Shown here piece after piece: positions 44,572-54,237 of a stretch of DNA of 64,000 nucleotides. This DNA is from CABZJG01 sp902512685. Lineage in GTDB: Bacteria > Pseudomonadota > Alphaproteobacteria > Rhodobacterales > Rhodobacteraceae. Where the stretch lies: the NCBI GenBank assembly GCA_051201605.1, contig CP179201.1:62001-126000 (forward strand). The letters are read 5' to 3'. Both the position numbers and the translations under genes were made by a program. How positions within the stretch are numbered: the first letter of the stretch is position 1; each line of letters starts with the position of its first letter. The notes beneath the pieces are model-generated. The model had not been told where the DNA came from. It saw nothing but the letters and a program-made list of their open reading frames with translations, and made no database searches.

Positions 44572-45894
44572 GTGACTGAAGAGAACCCGCAGCATGGTGC
44601 TGCAAAAGTGGAAAATGAAGGGGCCTTTGTTCGGTTCCTCCGCGCCACAGAAATTGATGCCCGGCTTTTGGGAATGATCGCGGCCTTGATCCTGATTTGG
44701 GTCGGCTTTCATGTTTATGGCCAAATTGTAAATGGGTATGGTGCTTTTCTAACGCCCAGAAACCTCTGGAATCTTTCTGTACAAACGGCATCAATTGGCG
44801 TGATGGCCACCGGTATGGTGCTGGTCATTGTCACTCGCCATATCGACTTATCTGTCGGTTCGATCTTGGGTTTTACAGCGATGGCAATGGCCATCATTCA
44901 GGTTTGGATTCTACCTCAGTTTCTGGGTCTTGGGCATCCGTTGATTTGGGTCGTAACGGTCATCCTTGGTCTCATTATCGGCACCGCTATTGGCGCTTTT
45001 CATGGCTATTTGGTTGCCTATCTTAGTATACCAGCCTTCATCGTGACATTGGGCGGCTTGCTGGTCTGGCGTGGTGCTGCATTTCTTTTGGCACGCGGTG
45101 AAACAATTTCGCCCGTTGATGCGACCTTTAAATATCTTGGTGGTGGACCTTATGGATCGATTGGTGCCACTGGAAGTTGGGTTGTTGGATTGCTTGGATG
45201 TATCGCTGCAATCGTGATGATTTTCACAGGCCGCGCCCAACGCAAGCGGTTTCGCTTTCCCTTACGTCCGGTTTGGGCCGAGGTGTTCTTGGGCATCGTG
45301 TCCTGCGGTGGCATTATCGCGTTTGTGCTATTGGTCAACTCTTACCCATGGCCCAAAGGCATTGTGAAGCAGTATGTCAAAGCGAATAATATCGAAACGC
45401 CAATAAGTGAAATTTTCATAAGCCACGGCTTTGCCATTCCGGTTCTGATTTTGATCGCAGTTGGTGTTGCCATGACGTTTTTGACCACGCGCACCCGATT
45501 TGGCCGCTATGTCTTTGCCATCGGCGGCAATCCGGAAGCTGCCAACTTGGCAGGCATCAACACAAGATGGGTGACGGTTAAAATTTTTGCCCTAATGGGC
45601 ATGTTATGCGCGCTTTCTGCCGTGATCTCTTCGGCACGGCTAAATTCTGCAACCAACAATCTGGGCACTTTGGATGAGCTTTATGTGATTGCAGCAGCTG
45701 TGATTGGCGGGACATCCTTTGCCGGTGGCATCGGGACAATCTACGGCGCAATTCTTGGCGCGCTCGTCATGCAAAGTCTGCAAACAGGCATGGTTCTAAT
45801 CGGCTTTGATGCCGCAATACAACAAATCGTGGTGGGCACTGTCCTAGTGGTCGCCGTTTGGATCGACACCGTTTACCGGCGCCGCGCCAAATAG
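44572..45894 (+). CDS. xylH: D-xylose ABC transporter permease
   Basis: About 440 residues, with roughly ten hydrophobic segments, of the ribose/xylose permease family; GNPEAANLAGI near residue 320 is the conserved cytoplasmic contact with the ATPase. A GTG at 44572 with GGAG 6-7 bases upstream is the likely start; a GTG at 44560 sits next to its own ribosome site and is less likely. It has a soluble loop around 215-290, longer than in RbsC. In-line with xylF and followed by the ATPase gene after 8 bases. Confidence 0.92.
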   Translation: MTEENPQHGAAKVENEGAFVRFLRATEIDARLLGMIAALILIWVGFHVYGQIVNGYGAFLTPRNLWNLSVQTASIGVMATGMVLVIVTRHIDLSVGSILGFTAMAMAIIQVWILPQFLGLGHPLIWVVTVILGLIIGTAIGAFHGYLVAYLSIPAFIVTLGGLLVWRGAAFLLARGETISPVDATFKYLGGGPYGSIGATGSWVVGLLGCIAAIVMIFTGRAQRKRFRFPLRPVWAEVFLGIVSCGGIIAFVLLVNSYPWPKGIVKQYVKANNIETPISEIFISHGFAIPVLILIAVGVAMTFLTTRTRFGRYVFAIGGNPEAANLAGINTRWVTVKIFALMGMLCALSAVISSARLNSATNNLGTLDELYVIAAAVIGGTSFAGGIGTIYGAILGALVMQSLQTGMVLIGFDAAIQQIVVGTVLVVAVWIDTVYRRRAK

Positions 45895-45902
45895 GGAGTG
45901 AG

Positions 45903-46697
45903 ATGATGAGTACCGAAACTTCAGGCACACCGCTGGTGCAAATTAAAGACCTGTCTATTGCCTTTGGTGGTATCAAGGCAGTCGACAAAGCATCTGTTGA
46001 TCTACACCCGGGCGAGGTCGTGGCTATATTGGGTCACAACGGCGCAGGAAAATCCACCCTTATCAAAGTTCTGTCCGGCGCATACAAGCGTGACGAGGGC
46101 CAGATCTTTGTGAACGGCGAAGAGGCGGATATCAACAATCCGCGTGATGCAAAAAAATACGGCATTGAAACCATTTACCAAACACTTGCGGTTGCTGATA
46201 ATGTCGATGCGGCGGCCAACTTGTATCTTGGCCGCGAAATTCTGACCAACTATGGCACCCTTGATGACGCAGCCATGGAATCTCAGGCCCGCAAAGTCAT
46301 GGGTCGGCTAAACCCAAACTTTCAGCGCTTTAAGGAGCCCGTAAGTAAATTATCGGGTGGGCAACGCCAGTCCGTCGCTATTGCGCGGGCCATTTTGTTC
46401 AATGCGCGCATTTTAATCATGGATGAGCCAACCGCCGCTTTAGGCCCGCAAGAAACCGATCAGGTTAGCGATCTAATCCAGCAGCTCAAACAAGAGGGCA
46501 TAGGAATATTCCTGATTAGCCATGATATTCATGATGTTTTTGATCTTGCTGATCGCGTGGCCGTTATGAAAAACGGGCAAATGGTTGGCTATGCCAAAAC
46601 CGAAGACGTGACCAAGGACGAAGTTCTGGGCATGATTATCATGGGTAAATGTCCTGCCGGCGCAACACCGGGGCCGGGGGCTATGCAGGAAAGCTAG
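45903..46697 (+). CDS. xylG: Sugar ABC transporter ATP-binding protein (single ABC domain)
   Basis: About 264 residues: one ABC domain, with Walker A GHNGAGKST near 46, signature LSGGQRQSVAIAR near 150, and Walker B LIMDEPTAALGP near 176. E. coli XylG is about twice this size with two ABC domains; the single-domain form resembles FrcA-type ATPases and would act as a homodimer. The ATG at 45903 (or 45906) has GGGAG upstream. The role in xylose import rests on its neighbours. Confidence 0.88.
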   Translation: MMSTETSGTPLVQIKDLSIAFGGIKAVDKASVDLHPGEVVAILGHNGAGKSTLIKVLSGAYKRDEGQIFVNGEEADINNPRDAKKYGIETIYQTLAVADNVDAAANLYLGREILTNYGTLDDAAMESQARKVMGRLNPNFQRFKEPVSKLSGGQRQSVAIARAILFNARILIMDEPTAALGPQETDQVSDLIQQLKQEGIGIFLISHDIHDVFDLADRVAVMKNGQMVGYAKTEDVTKDEVLGMIIMGKCPAGATPGPGAMQES

Positions 46698-46782
46698 CAG
46701 GCATCTACGGGATCGGTCTGCCAAGTTAAATTGCACCTATGGCCTTGCTCCGGCAAGTGGCGGAAAGGGAAAAGGCACTGGC

Positions 46783-48369
46783 ATGTCCATTAATCACATA
46801 AACAAAGGGTTTATTGCCGGTATTGCAGTATGCGCGCTTTCGGCAATCACAGCACCGGTTGGCGCAGCCCAAACGCACCCTCGTTTTGCCCCCGTTGTGA
46901 TGCCGCCCCATGTCTATGACGGCGGATGGGAGTTTTTCGTTGGCGGCGGGATGGCGGTTTTTGACTGCGATCAAGACAGTCTTCCTGATATTTTTATTGC
47001 GGGCGGCGAAGCGCCATCGGCATTATTGCGCAACCGCTCACAGCGTGGCGGCGAGATAAAATTCTCCAAACAAACACCCCAAGAGCTTTCTTTGGAAAAT
47101 GTAACCGGCGCTTATCCTTTGGACATTGACGGGGATGGGTTTTTGGATTTGGCTGTTTTGCGCGTTGGGGCCAATTTAATCCTAAAGGGCGCTGCAGAGT
47201 GTCATTTTACGCCCTTTGCAAATTTCAAAGATGATTACCTGTCTGGTTGGACGACATCGTTTTCTGCAACTTGGGAAACTGGTCAATCCCTTCCAACCTT
47301 GGCTTTTGGCAATTATGTTGATCGCAACAACCCTGAAGGTCCCTTTGGGACCTGTGATCAAAACTTTCTGTACCGGCCGAACGGTGCAAATTACCAAGAC
47401 CCTTTGGCCCTTGACCCAGGTTATTGTCCGCTTTCGATGCTGTTTACGGACTGGGGTCGGCAAGGGCGTGCTGATCTAAGGATCAGCAATGATCGGCATT
47501 ATTATCTTCACGATGGTGAAGAGCAGATGTGGAAGATGACAGATAAGCCGCATCTCTATTCTGCCGAAGAAGGATGGCAAACCCACAAGCTATGGGGCAT
47601 GGGAATTGCGTCCCGTGATATTACCGGTGACGGCTTTCCAGAGGTTTATCTGACCTCGATGGGTGATCAACGGCTTCAGCTTTTGGATACATCTGCAGAT
47701 GGACCAAATTACCGCGACGCCACCTATAGCCGTGGAACAACGGCACACCGTCCCTATACCGGCGGAGACGGACGCCCATCGACCGGTTGGCATGTGGATT
47801 TCGGCGATGCTCAAAATGATGGGCTGGATGATATCTTTGTCACCAAAGGCAATGTCCAACAAATGCTGGGCAGCGCCATGGACGATCCTAACAACCTGAT
47901 GGTGCAACAGCTTGACGGTACGTTTGAAGAAATCGGAGATAGCGCCGGAATAGCTTCTATGCACCGCAGCCGTGGTGGAGCAATGGTCGATTTTAATCTT
48001 GACGGGTTATTGGACATTGCAGTTGTAAATCGCCGAGAAAATTTTGAAATTTATCAAAATGTCACGGTCGGAGCAGGCAACTGGGTTTCGATAAAGCCGC
48101 AGCAGGACCGCCCAAACCGTGATGCGATCGGCGCTTGGATTGAGCTTGTGGCAGGGCCACATAAATCTGCTCGTGAATTGACCGTAGGAGGCGGCCACGC
48201 GGGGGGTAAAATTGGACCTGAGCATTTTGGGTTTGGCGCCTTTGAAACTGCCCAAATGCGGATAATTTGGCCTGATCAAACCCGCTCTGACTGGGTTGAG
48301 ATAAGCTCTGGGTCAACTGTCCTAGCGATTAGGAACGCGGCTGGAGCGCTAACGCTCGTCGATTATTGA
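46783..48369 (+). CDS. CRTAC1-like exported protein with FG-GAP/VCBS repeats and ASPIC/UnbV domain
   Basis: 528 residues with a signal peptide (to about residue 29, cut after VGAA). Repeats carry Ca-binding DxDxDGxxD loops: FDCDQDSLPDIF near 60, LDIDGDGFLDLAVL near 113, a repeat near 285 (DITGDGFPEVYL) and one near 400 (DFNLDGLLDIAVVN). The C-terminal ASPIC/UnbV-like domain follows from about 430. Such beta-propeller proteins are exported and of largely unknown function. It follows xylG by 85 bases, and overlaps the 3' end of the dihaem peroxidase gene on the other strand. Confidence 0.85.
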   Translation: MSINHINKGFIAGIAVCALSAITAPVGAAQTHPRFAPVVMPPHVYDGGWEFFVGGGMAVFDCDQDSLPDIFIAGGEAPSALLRNRSQRGGEIKFSKQTPQELSLENVTGAYPLDIDGDGFLDLAVLRVGANLILKGAAECHFTPFANFKDDYLSGWTTSFSATWETGQSLPTLAFGNYVDRNNPEGPFGTCDQNFLYRPNGANYQDPLALDPGYCPLSMLFTDWGRQGRADLRISNDRHYYLHDGEEQMWKMTDKPHLYSAEEGWQTHKLWGMGIASRDITGDGFPEVYLTSMGDQRLQLLDTSADGPNYRDATYSRGTTAHRPYTGGDGRPSTGWHVDFGDAQNDGLDDIFVTKGNVQQMLGSAMDDPNNLMVQQLDGTFEEIGDSAGIASMHRSRGGAMVDFNLDGLLDIAVVNRRENFEIYQNVTVGAGNWVSIKPQQDRPNRDAIGAWIELVAGPHKSARELTVGGGHAGGKIGPEHFGFGAFETAQMRIIWPDQTRSDWVEISSGSTVLAIRNAAGALTLVDY

Positions 48370-49673
48370 TCTACGGGTAGCCCGCTTGGCACCTGCTGTG
48401 GTACGCCGAGCCGTCCTTTTAAACTGTCTTGATCTGTAAGCGTTTCTAGAAATGCAATGATCTGATCCACTTGCGCAGGCTGAAGGCTGATCGGCGTCAA
48501 TTCGTTTGCGGCCGCGATGGCGGACAATTCTTGCGGGTCAGACAGCACCCTAAAGTCATTGCTTTGGGGCAGATCTGGCAGGATAAGCTGTGATCGATCA
48601 TAGTTTTGTAGGCCCTTTTGCGGATCGAGGTGATGTTCAATCACCGCCCTAAGGCTGGCATAGGCACCACTGTGCCCATAGGGCGCAGTTTCGGCCACAT
48701 TGCGCAAAGATGGCGTTCGAAACCGATAGGCATCTTCGGGGTTTCCAGTGACCCGCATACGGCCTTCATCGCGCGCATGGCTCTCGAAGCGGGCCGCTTT
48801 TCCGGGGCCGATTTGCGGCATGGCAATGGCATAAAATCCGTGGTCGGTTTGAAACTGCCCAGAATGGCAGCTGCTGCACTTGGCTTTGCCATAAAACAGT
48901 TCCATCCCTGCCTGCGCAGCCTCTGGCAAGGCAATACTTTCGCGTAAATGGCGGTCAAACAGGCTGTTATCGGCCCGCCATTCAAACGCAATAAATTCTG
49001 CAATGACATCCGATATATCGGTGAAGGTGACTTTGTGGCCGGCGCCGTTGATGTTTTCAAAAGCCTGATTGTATTCCGGGATCGCGGCCACACGCGCTGA
49101 AATAATCGACCATGCTCCGCCATCGTATGTTAAAAACCCGCGGCGCACGGCTTGGGCGACTTTGTTTTCATTGTAGTGACCAGCCATTTCATCCGGTGAC
49201 AGCACTGGAAACATGGATTGAGCCGATAGAACCGATGCAAAACCTTGAACCATTTCGCGCCCCAAAGGGGTTCGAATACCCGAAGGCCTTGTTGCGTCAG
49301 CTTCTAGACGACCGTCATGAAACATCGTGTCAAATTCGACTGCACCAAGGTTAAAAAGCCCCGGAGAGTGTCGTGGAACGCGCTGCTCAGGAAGGTTATT
49401 AGGATCAATTTTCCGGTTCGGTCCAAGACCATGGGCGCCATCACCCAAGCCCAAAGAAAGACCATCAGATGTGGCGTGCTTTGGGTGGTGGCAGGTGGCA
49501 CAAGCCACGGATTTATTGCCGCTTAATATCGGATCATAAAACAGCAATTGACCAAGCAGAACTTGCTGCATGTCCACAGGGGTGTAAATGGCATCTGCTT
49601 TGGGAAGAGTCTCGGCCAAAGCGGCTGTAGATCCTATGGAAAGGGCAAAAACAAGCTGCAAGTATTTTAACAT
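48363..49673 (-). CDS. Dihaem cytochrome c peroxidase (MauG/CcpA family)
   Basis: 436 residues with a signal peptide (ending TAALAE) and two c-haem sites: CATCHHPKH near residue 58 and CSSCHSGQF near 263. The layout (LGRE, HDGRLEA, RTPSLRNVAETAPYGHSGAY) fits the MauG/cytochrome c peroxidase family. It could reduce peroxide or oxidise a protein side chain; the neighbouring CRTAC1 protein is a plausible partner. It lies on the same strand as xylA, 64 bases downstream of its stop codon, so it may be cotranscribed. Confidence 0.9.
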   Translation of the reverse strand: MLKYLQLVFALSIGSTAALAETLPKADAIYTPVDMQQVLLGQLLFYDPILSGNKSVACATCHHPKHATSDGLSLGLGDGAHGLGPNRKIDPNNLPEQRVPRHSPGLFNLGAVEFDTMFHDGRLEADATRPSGIRTPLGREMVQGFASVLSAQSMFPVLSPDEMAGHYNENKVAQAVRRGFLTYDGGAWSIISARVAAIPEYNQAFENINGAGHKVTFTDISDVIAEFIAFEWRADNSLFDRHLRESIALPEAAQAGMELFYGKAKCSSCHSGQFQTDHGFYAIAMPQIGPGKAARFESHARDEGRMRVTGNPEDAYRFRTPSLRNVAETAPYGHSGAYASLRAVIEHHLDPQKGLQNYDRSQLILPDLPQSNDFRVLSDPQELSAIAAANELTPISLQPAQVDQIIAFLETLTDQDSLKGRLGVPQQVPSGLPVDQ

Positions 49674-49737
49674 TTTCTGTGGCTTTTCTTATGGCTCGTG
49701 TAGTTATAATTGCTGTTTTCGGCCGCTCTTATGTATC

Positions 49738-51042
49738 CTAGACAAACCGGTTCACATAGTTCTCCAAAATCTCTTGCCGGCCGGATCTTGGGCTTGGTGT
49801 CAGGTCCCGATCCAGCACGCTTTGGGCAATAGTCGTAAAATCACTTTGCAACATCGCTTGCGCTGCAGGGGTGTTCCACCCATCGTACCGTTCGCTCAGC
49901 GCTTGCTCTAGGCCGCCGTCTTCCAGCATGGCGGCGGCAGCTTTTAGGCCGCGCGCGCAGATATCCATGCCGCCGATATGGGCTGCAAGTAAATCCTTTG
50001 CATCTAAAGACTGCCGGCGCAATTTGGCGTCAAAATTCGTCCCGCCTGAGGTAAATCCCCCATCCCGTAAAATGTGGTAATAGGCCAAGGCAACCTCGGG
50101 CACATTGTTTGGAAACTGATCGGTGTCCCAGCCTGATTGATAATCATTGCGGTTCATATCAATCGACCCCAGTACCCCCAAAGATGCGGCGGTTGCAATT
50201 TCATGCTCGAACGAATGGCCGGCCAAAATCGCGTGGCCTTGTTCGATGTTCAGCTTAACTTCTTTTTCCAGCCCGTATTTTTGCAAGAACCCAAAGCAGG
50301 TGGCCACATCATAGTCATATTGATGCTTAGAAGGCTCTTGCGGTTTCGGTTCGACCAGAATTTGGCCTTTGAAGCCAATTTTATGCTTGTAATCCACAAC
50401 CATGCACAAGAACCGGCCCATATGATCAAGCTCGCGCCCCATATCGGTGTTCAGCAGGGTCTCGTACCCCTCGCGGCCGCCCCATAAGACATAGTTTTCG
50501 CCGCCCAGTTTATGGGTGGCATCAAGACAGCTTTTGACTGTGGCGGCGGCAAAGGCAAACACATCGGGATCAGGATTGGTTGAAGCCCCCGACATCCAGC
50601 GGCGATGGGTGAACATATTGGCCGTTCCCCACAGAAGTTTCGTGCCGGTCTGTTGCATTTTCTCGCCGAAATAATCGGTGATTTCATTCAGGGTGCTTAA
50701 ATTGGTTTCAAACCGTCCGGTTTCCGGGCGCACATCTGCATCATGCCAGCAGAAATAGGGCACATTCAGCCGCTCGAACATTTCAAACGCCACATCGGCC
50801 TTCATCTTGGCGCGCTCCATTGTGTCCTGCGGATGCCAAGGCCGCTCAAAGGTCTGACCGCCGAAAGGATCGCTGCCTTCCCAGGCAAAAGAATGCCAGT
50901 AGGCCACCGCAAACCTGAGATGATCTTCAAGCCGTTTGCCAAGCACGACCTCATCAGGGTTGTAATGATGAAAGGCCATCGGGTTTTGGCTTTGCGGGCC
51001 TTCATAGGTGATCTTTTCGATATCTTGGAAAAACTGGGTCAT
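49738..51042 (-). CDS. xylA: Xylose isomerase
   Basis: Converts D-xylose to D-xylulose. 434 residues, class II length. Family signals are FHHYNPDEVVLGK near 24, the catalytic His in YFCWHDADVRPE near 100, metal ligands in VEPKPQEPSKHQYD near 232 and a later His/Asp cluster (IEQGHAILAGH, DMNRNDYQSGWDTD). The ATG overlaps the xylB stop codon, so translation of the two genes is coupled in the order xylB-xylA. Confidence 0.97.
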   Translation of the reverse strand: MTQFFQDIEKITYEGPQSQNPMAFHHYNPDEVVLGKRLEDHLRFAVAYWHSFAWEGSDPFGGQTFERPWHPQDTMERAKMKADVAFEMFERLNVPYFCWHDADVRPETGRFETNLSTLNEITDYFGEKMQQTGTKLLWGTANMFTHRRWMSGASTNPDPDVFAFAAATVKSCLDATHKLGGENYVLWGGREGYETLLNTDMGRELDHMGRFLCMVVDYKHKIGFKGQILVEPKPQEPSKHQYDYDVATCFGFLQKYGLEKEVKLNIEQGHAILAGHSFEHEIATAASLGVLGSIDMNRNDYQSGWDTDQFPNNVPEVALAYYHILRDGGFTSGGTNFDAKLRRQSLDAKDLLAAHIGGMDICARGLKAAAAMLEDGGLEQALSERYDGWNTPAAQAMLQSDFTTIAQSVLDRDLTPSPRSGRQEILENYVNRFV

Positions 51043-52490
51043 GGAAGCGCCTTTAATACTGGATAAGTTGAGCGATAACGATCGTATGCGGCGCTATAGT
51101 CTGCACTTAAGTCCGTGCGGGGGTGAATCGTTCTGGCAATCTTCGGTGGCGTTATAACGGCATCGGGTTGGGCGCCCGTCGCCCCAACGATTGCCAGACG
51201 CGCGGCGCCAAGAGCTGCGCCAAACTCGCCTTTTTCCGGAACATCAAGAGGTAAATCCAGAACCGTCGCGACCAGTTCAAGCCAATAAGGCGATTGTGAA
51301 CCACCGCCGATTGCCAGCGCTTTGTTTAAAGAAGTTCCGGTTGATTTTAAGGCTTCAAGGCTATCGCGCAGGGCAAAGCTGACCCCTTCCATCACCGATT
51401 GCGTAAGATCATCGCGGGTGGCACTGATGTCGATGTTAAGAAAAGCGCCGCGCACCGCGCTATCATTATGTGGGGTGCGTTCCCCCGATAGATAGGGCAG
51501 AAATTGCAGTGCATTGGGCCCGCTAATGCGATTGCCCAGCGCGTTTGACAGCGCTGCCGCATCTGCCCCCAAATTGCGCGCGAGCCAATTTAGGCTGTCG
51601 GTGGCAGCAAGAATAACGCCCATCTGATACCACTTGCCCGGAACAGCATGACAAAAGGTATGTACAGCGGATGCGGGCAGGGGCGCAAAATTGTCTTTTG
51701 CGGCCAAAAGAACCCCAGACGTGCCAAGTGACACAAAGCCATCGCCTTCTTTCAACGCGCCCACCCCGCAGGCTGCAACTGCATTGTCGCCGCCGCCAGC
51801 GATCACGATAACCTTGGGGGAAACCCCCCATTTTTTCGCCAAGCCAGCTTTTAAAGTGCCAATTGGTTCACTGCCCTCGAAAAGCTGTGGCATTTGATCT
51901 TGGCGCAAACCCGACTGTGACAATAGCTCATCTGACCAGCAGCGCGCGCCCACATCAAGCCAGGATGTCCCCGCGCTATCCGACATATCCGAGGCATAGG
52001 CGCCCGTGAGCCAGAAATTTAAATAGTCTTTGGGCAGCAAGACTTTAGCAATTTGCGAATAAGTTTCTGGCTCATGCTTGGCCAGCCACATAACCTTTGG
52101 CGCCGTAAAGCCGGGAAACACAATATTTCCCGAAACCTCGCGAAATTTTGAAATGGCATCCAGCGATTTTGCCTCTTCATGTGCGCGCGTGTCATTCCAA
52201 AGCATGCATGGCCGTAACACCTGTCCGGCGCTATCAAGTATGGTGGCCCCATGCATATGGCCCGACACGCCGATTGCTCTAAGCTCTGAAAACGCGGCGG
52301 GAAACGCGGCGCGAAGGCTTGCCATGGCCTTTTCACAGGCCACTGTCCAGTCTGCCGGGTTTTGTTCGCTCCAACCTGAATGCGGGTGCTTAACACCATA
52401 GCCGGCCTCAGCGGATCCGATGATCGTTCCATGCTCTTCAACCAACAATGCGCGCAGACCCGAGGTTCCCAGATCTAGTCCTAAGTACAT
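51039..52490 (-). CDS. xylB: Xylulokinase
   Basis: Phosphorylates D-xylulose. 483 residues of the FGGY kinase family: N-terminal LGLDLGTSGLRALLV (phosphate loop) and GVSGHMHGATIL near 72 with the substrate-contacting residues, and C-terminal AIGGGSQSPYWLELVATVL near 385. The ATG at 52490 has a GGAGGAAAC ribosome site; the in-frame upstream ATG is rejected. It is the first gene of xylBA and lies next to a xylose-operator-like sequence at 52529. Confidence 0.96.
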   Translation of the reverse strand: MYLGLDLGTSGLRALLVEEHGTIIGSAEAGYGVKHPHSGWSEQNPADWTVACEKAMASLRAAFPAAFSELRAIGVSGHMHGATILDSAGQVLRPCMLWNDTRAHEEAKSLDAISKFREVSGNIVFPGFTAPKVMWLAKHEPETYSQIAKVLLPKDYLNFWLTGAYASDMSDSAGTSWLDVGARCWSDELLSQSGLRQDQMPQLFEGSEPIGTLKAGLAKKWGVSPKVIVIAGGGDNAVAACGVGALKEGDGFVSLGTSGVLLAAKDNFAPLPASAVHTFCHAVPGKWYQMGVILAATDSLNWLARNLGADAAALSNALGNRISGPNALQFLPYLSGERTPHNDSAVRGAFLNIDISATRDDLTQSVMEGVSFALRDSLEALKSTGTSLNKALAIGGGSQSPYWLELVATVLDLPLDVPEKGEFGAALGAARLAIVGATGAQPDAVITPPKIARTIHPRTDLSADYSAAYDRYRSTYPVLKALP

Positions 52491-52528
52491 GTTTCCTCCG
52501 CTTCGATCATGCATCATCAGTGTTTTAT

Positions 52529-52541
52529 TTCGAGAGTCAAA
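52529..52541. promoter_or_regulatory. Candidate XylR operator upstream of xylB
   Basis: TTCGAGAGTCAAA matches the operator before xylF (TTCGAGAGTCGAA) at 12 of 13 positions. It lies 39 bases upstream of the xylB start codon, fitting shared control of both arms of the xylose locus by the ROK repressor. Confidence 0.55.
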
Positions 52542-52684
52542 TTATTTCTTGCCGAAATCAAGATTCTTCACCCCAACACTATGGAAAGGGTGATAAAAAA
52601 TGTCCAGAAGGACCAATTTATCAAAACCGCTTCTTGACTTTCATTTGTATGACCTTCCTTTTAAACCAAAAGCAAAGAGGCGTT

Positions 52685-53932
52685 ATGAAAAACCAATTTG
52701 ATCAGGAACTCAGTGATCGCTTGATACGCTATGCTGCAATTGATAGCCAAAGCGACGAAGATTCACGCAGCACCCCGAGCACCGAAGTGCAATTTGATAT
52801 TCTAAGTTTGCTGGAAAAAGAGTTGACCGAGATCGGCGCCGAAGATGTGCAGCTAACCGACTATGGGTGTGTTCTGGCCACGATCCCCGGCACCATCCAA
52901 GGCCCGACGGTGGGGTTTTTGGCGCATGTGGACACGGCGCCGCAGTTCAACGCCACCGGCGTGAAGCCACGCTTAATCAAAGGTTACAACGGGGGTGATA
53001 TTTCATTTCCCGATGACCCGTCTTTGGTTTTATCCCCAGACGAATTTCCCTATCTGTCCGAAAAACAGGGCAATGATATCATTACCGCATCTGGCACAAC
53101 CCTTCTGGGCGCTGATGATAAAGCCGGAGTTGCAATCATTATGACTGCGGCGCGTCATCTGCTTGCCAATCGGGATATGCCACATGGTCCGATCCGCATT
53201 GCCTTTACCCCGGACGAGGAAATAGGCCGCGGAGTTGGTGATCAGCTTCCCAAAGATCTGGGGGCGGATTTTGCTTATACCTTTGATGGCGGAAAGCTTG
53301 GCGAAATCGAATATGAGACCTTTTCGGCAGATGGCGCTGAAGTTGTCATCACCGGTGTGTCCATCCATCCGGGGACAGCGAAAGATAAAATGGTCAATGC
53401 CATTCATTTGGCATCCAAAATCATCGCGACATTGCCCCAAGCCACATTAACGCCCGAGGTGACCGATGGCCGTGACGGGTTTATCCATGCCACTGATATG
53501 ACGGGCGGGTCTTCGCAGATGAAACTTAAGTTTATCATTCGGGACTTTGAGCGCGATGGGCTGCAAGAAAAGGGCGAGCTGTTGCAACAGGTATGTGCCG
53601 CTGTTCAGGCGACCGAACCGCGCGCCCAGATCAGCTGCTCCATTCGTCCGCAATACCGCAATATGCGCTATTGGTTGGAAAACGATATGAAACCGGTTCA
53701 ACTGGCCCAGCGGGCAAGCCGGGCCGTTGGTATCGAACCTGTTTCAGTACCGATACGCGGCGGCACAGATGGGTCTCTTTTGACCGAAAAAGGGGTTCCC
53801 ACCCCGAACTTGTTTACTGGGATGCAAAATATTCATGGCCCGCTGGAATGGATTTCAGTGCAGGACATGGCAGTGGCCACCGAACTTTGTCTCAAACTCA
53901 GCAGTCTGGCGGCAGAAAAAAACCCCGCTTAA
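52685..53932 (+). CDS. pepT: Peptidase T
   Basis: An M20-family tripeptidase of the cytoplasm, 415 residues. Zinc ligands are seen: LAHVDTAPQF near 80, GADDKAG near 142, and TPDEEIGRG near 176 with the catalytic Glu; the dimerisation domain follows (SIHPGTAKDKM near 223) and the last His is in IHGPLEW. The ATG at 52685 has AGAGG 5 bases upstream. The stop codon lies inside the terminator hairpin. Confidence 0.95.
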   Translation: MKNQFDQELSDRLIRYAAIDSQSDEDSRSTPSTEVQFDILSLLEKELTEIGAEDVQLTDYGCVLATIPGTIQGPTVGFLAHVDTAPQFNATGVKPRLIKGYNGGDISFPDDPSLVLSPDEFPYLSEKQGNDIITASGTTLLGADDKAGVAIIMTAARHLLANRDMPHGPIRIAFTPDEEIGRGVGDQLPKDLGADFAYTFDGGKLGEIEYETFSADGAEVVITGVSIHPGTAKDKMVNAIHLASKIIATLPQATLTPEVTDGRDGFIHATDMTGGSSQMKLKFIIRDFERDGLQEKGELLQQVCAAVQATEPRAQISCSIRPQYRNMRYWLENDMKPVQLAQRASRAVGIEPVSVPIRGGTDGSLLTEKGVPTPNLFTGMQNIHGPLEWISVQDMAVATELCLKLSSLAAEKNPA

Positions 53933-53948
53933 AAGCGGGGGTTTTTTT
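53922..53948 (+). terminator. Rho-independent terminator of pepT
   Basis: A 9-bp stem ACCCCGCTT/AAGCGGGGG-type with a 2-base loop and a run of seven Ts. The pepT stop codon TAA is at 53930-53932, within the hairpin. Confidence 0.9.
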
Positions 53949-53968
53949 GAAATCATCTTGCGCAGGAT

Positions 53969-54094
53969 TTAGCCTTGACGGGCTTTGAACCGGCGCTGGG
54001 TTTTATTGATCACGTAAACTCGACCTTTACGGCGTACAACACGGCAGTCGCGGTGACGCTGCTTAAGCGAGCGGAGCGAATTTTTGACCTTCAT
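53969..54094 (-). CDS. rpmJ: 50S ribosomal protein bL36
   Basis: 41 residues, basic: starts MKVKNSLRSLKQRHRDCR and continues VVRRKGRVYVINKTQRR, the form typical of alphaproteobacteria. It lacks the full zinc-binding Cys set of the short bL36 form, so it is the zinc-independent type. Protein of the large ribosomal subunit near the peptidyl transferase region. Minus strand, just after the convergent pepT and next to tRNA-Val. Confidence 0.95.
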   Translation of the reverse strand: MKVKNSLRSLKQRHRDCRVVRRKGRVYVINKTQRRFKARQG

Positions 54095-54162
54095 GGGCCT
54101 TCTCCTTCATTCGCGGCGCGTCTTTGCGCCTTTTGGTTTGCCCTGACAGGGCGGTTTATTCC

Positions 54163-54237
<75 letters not shown>

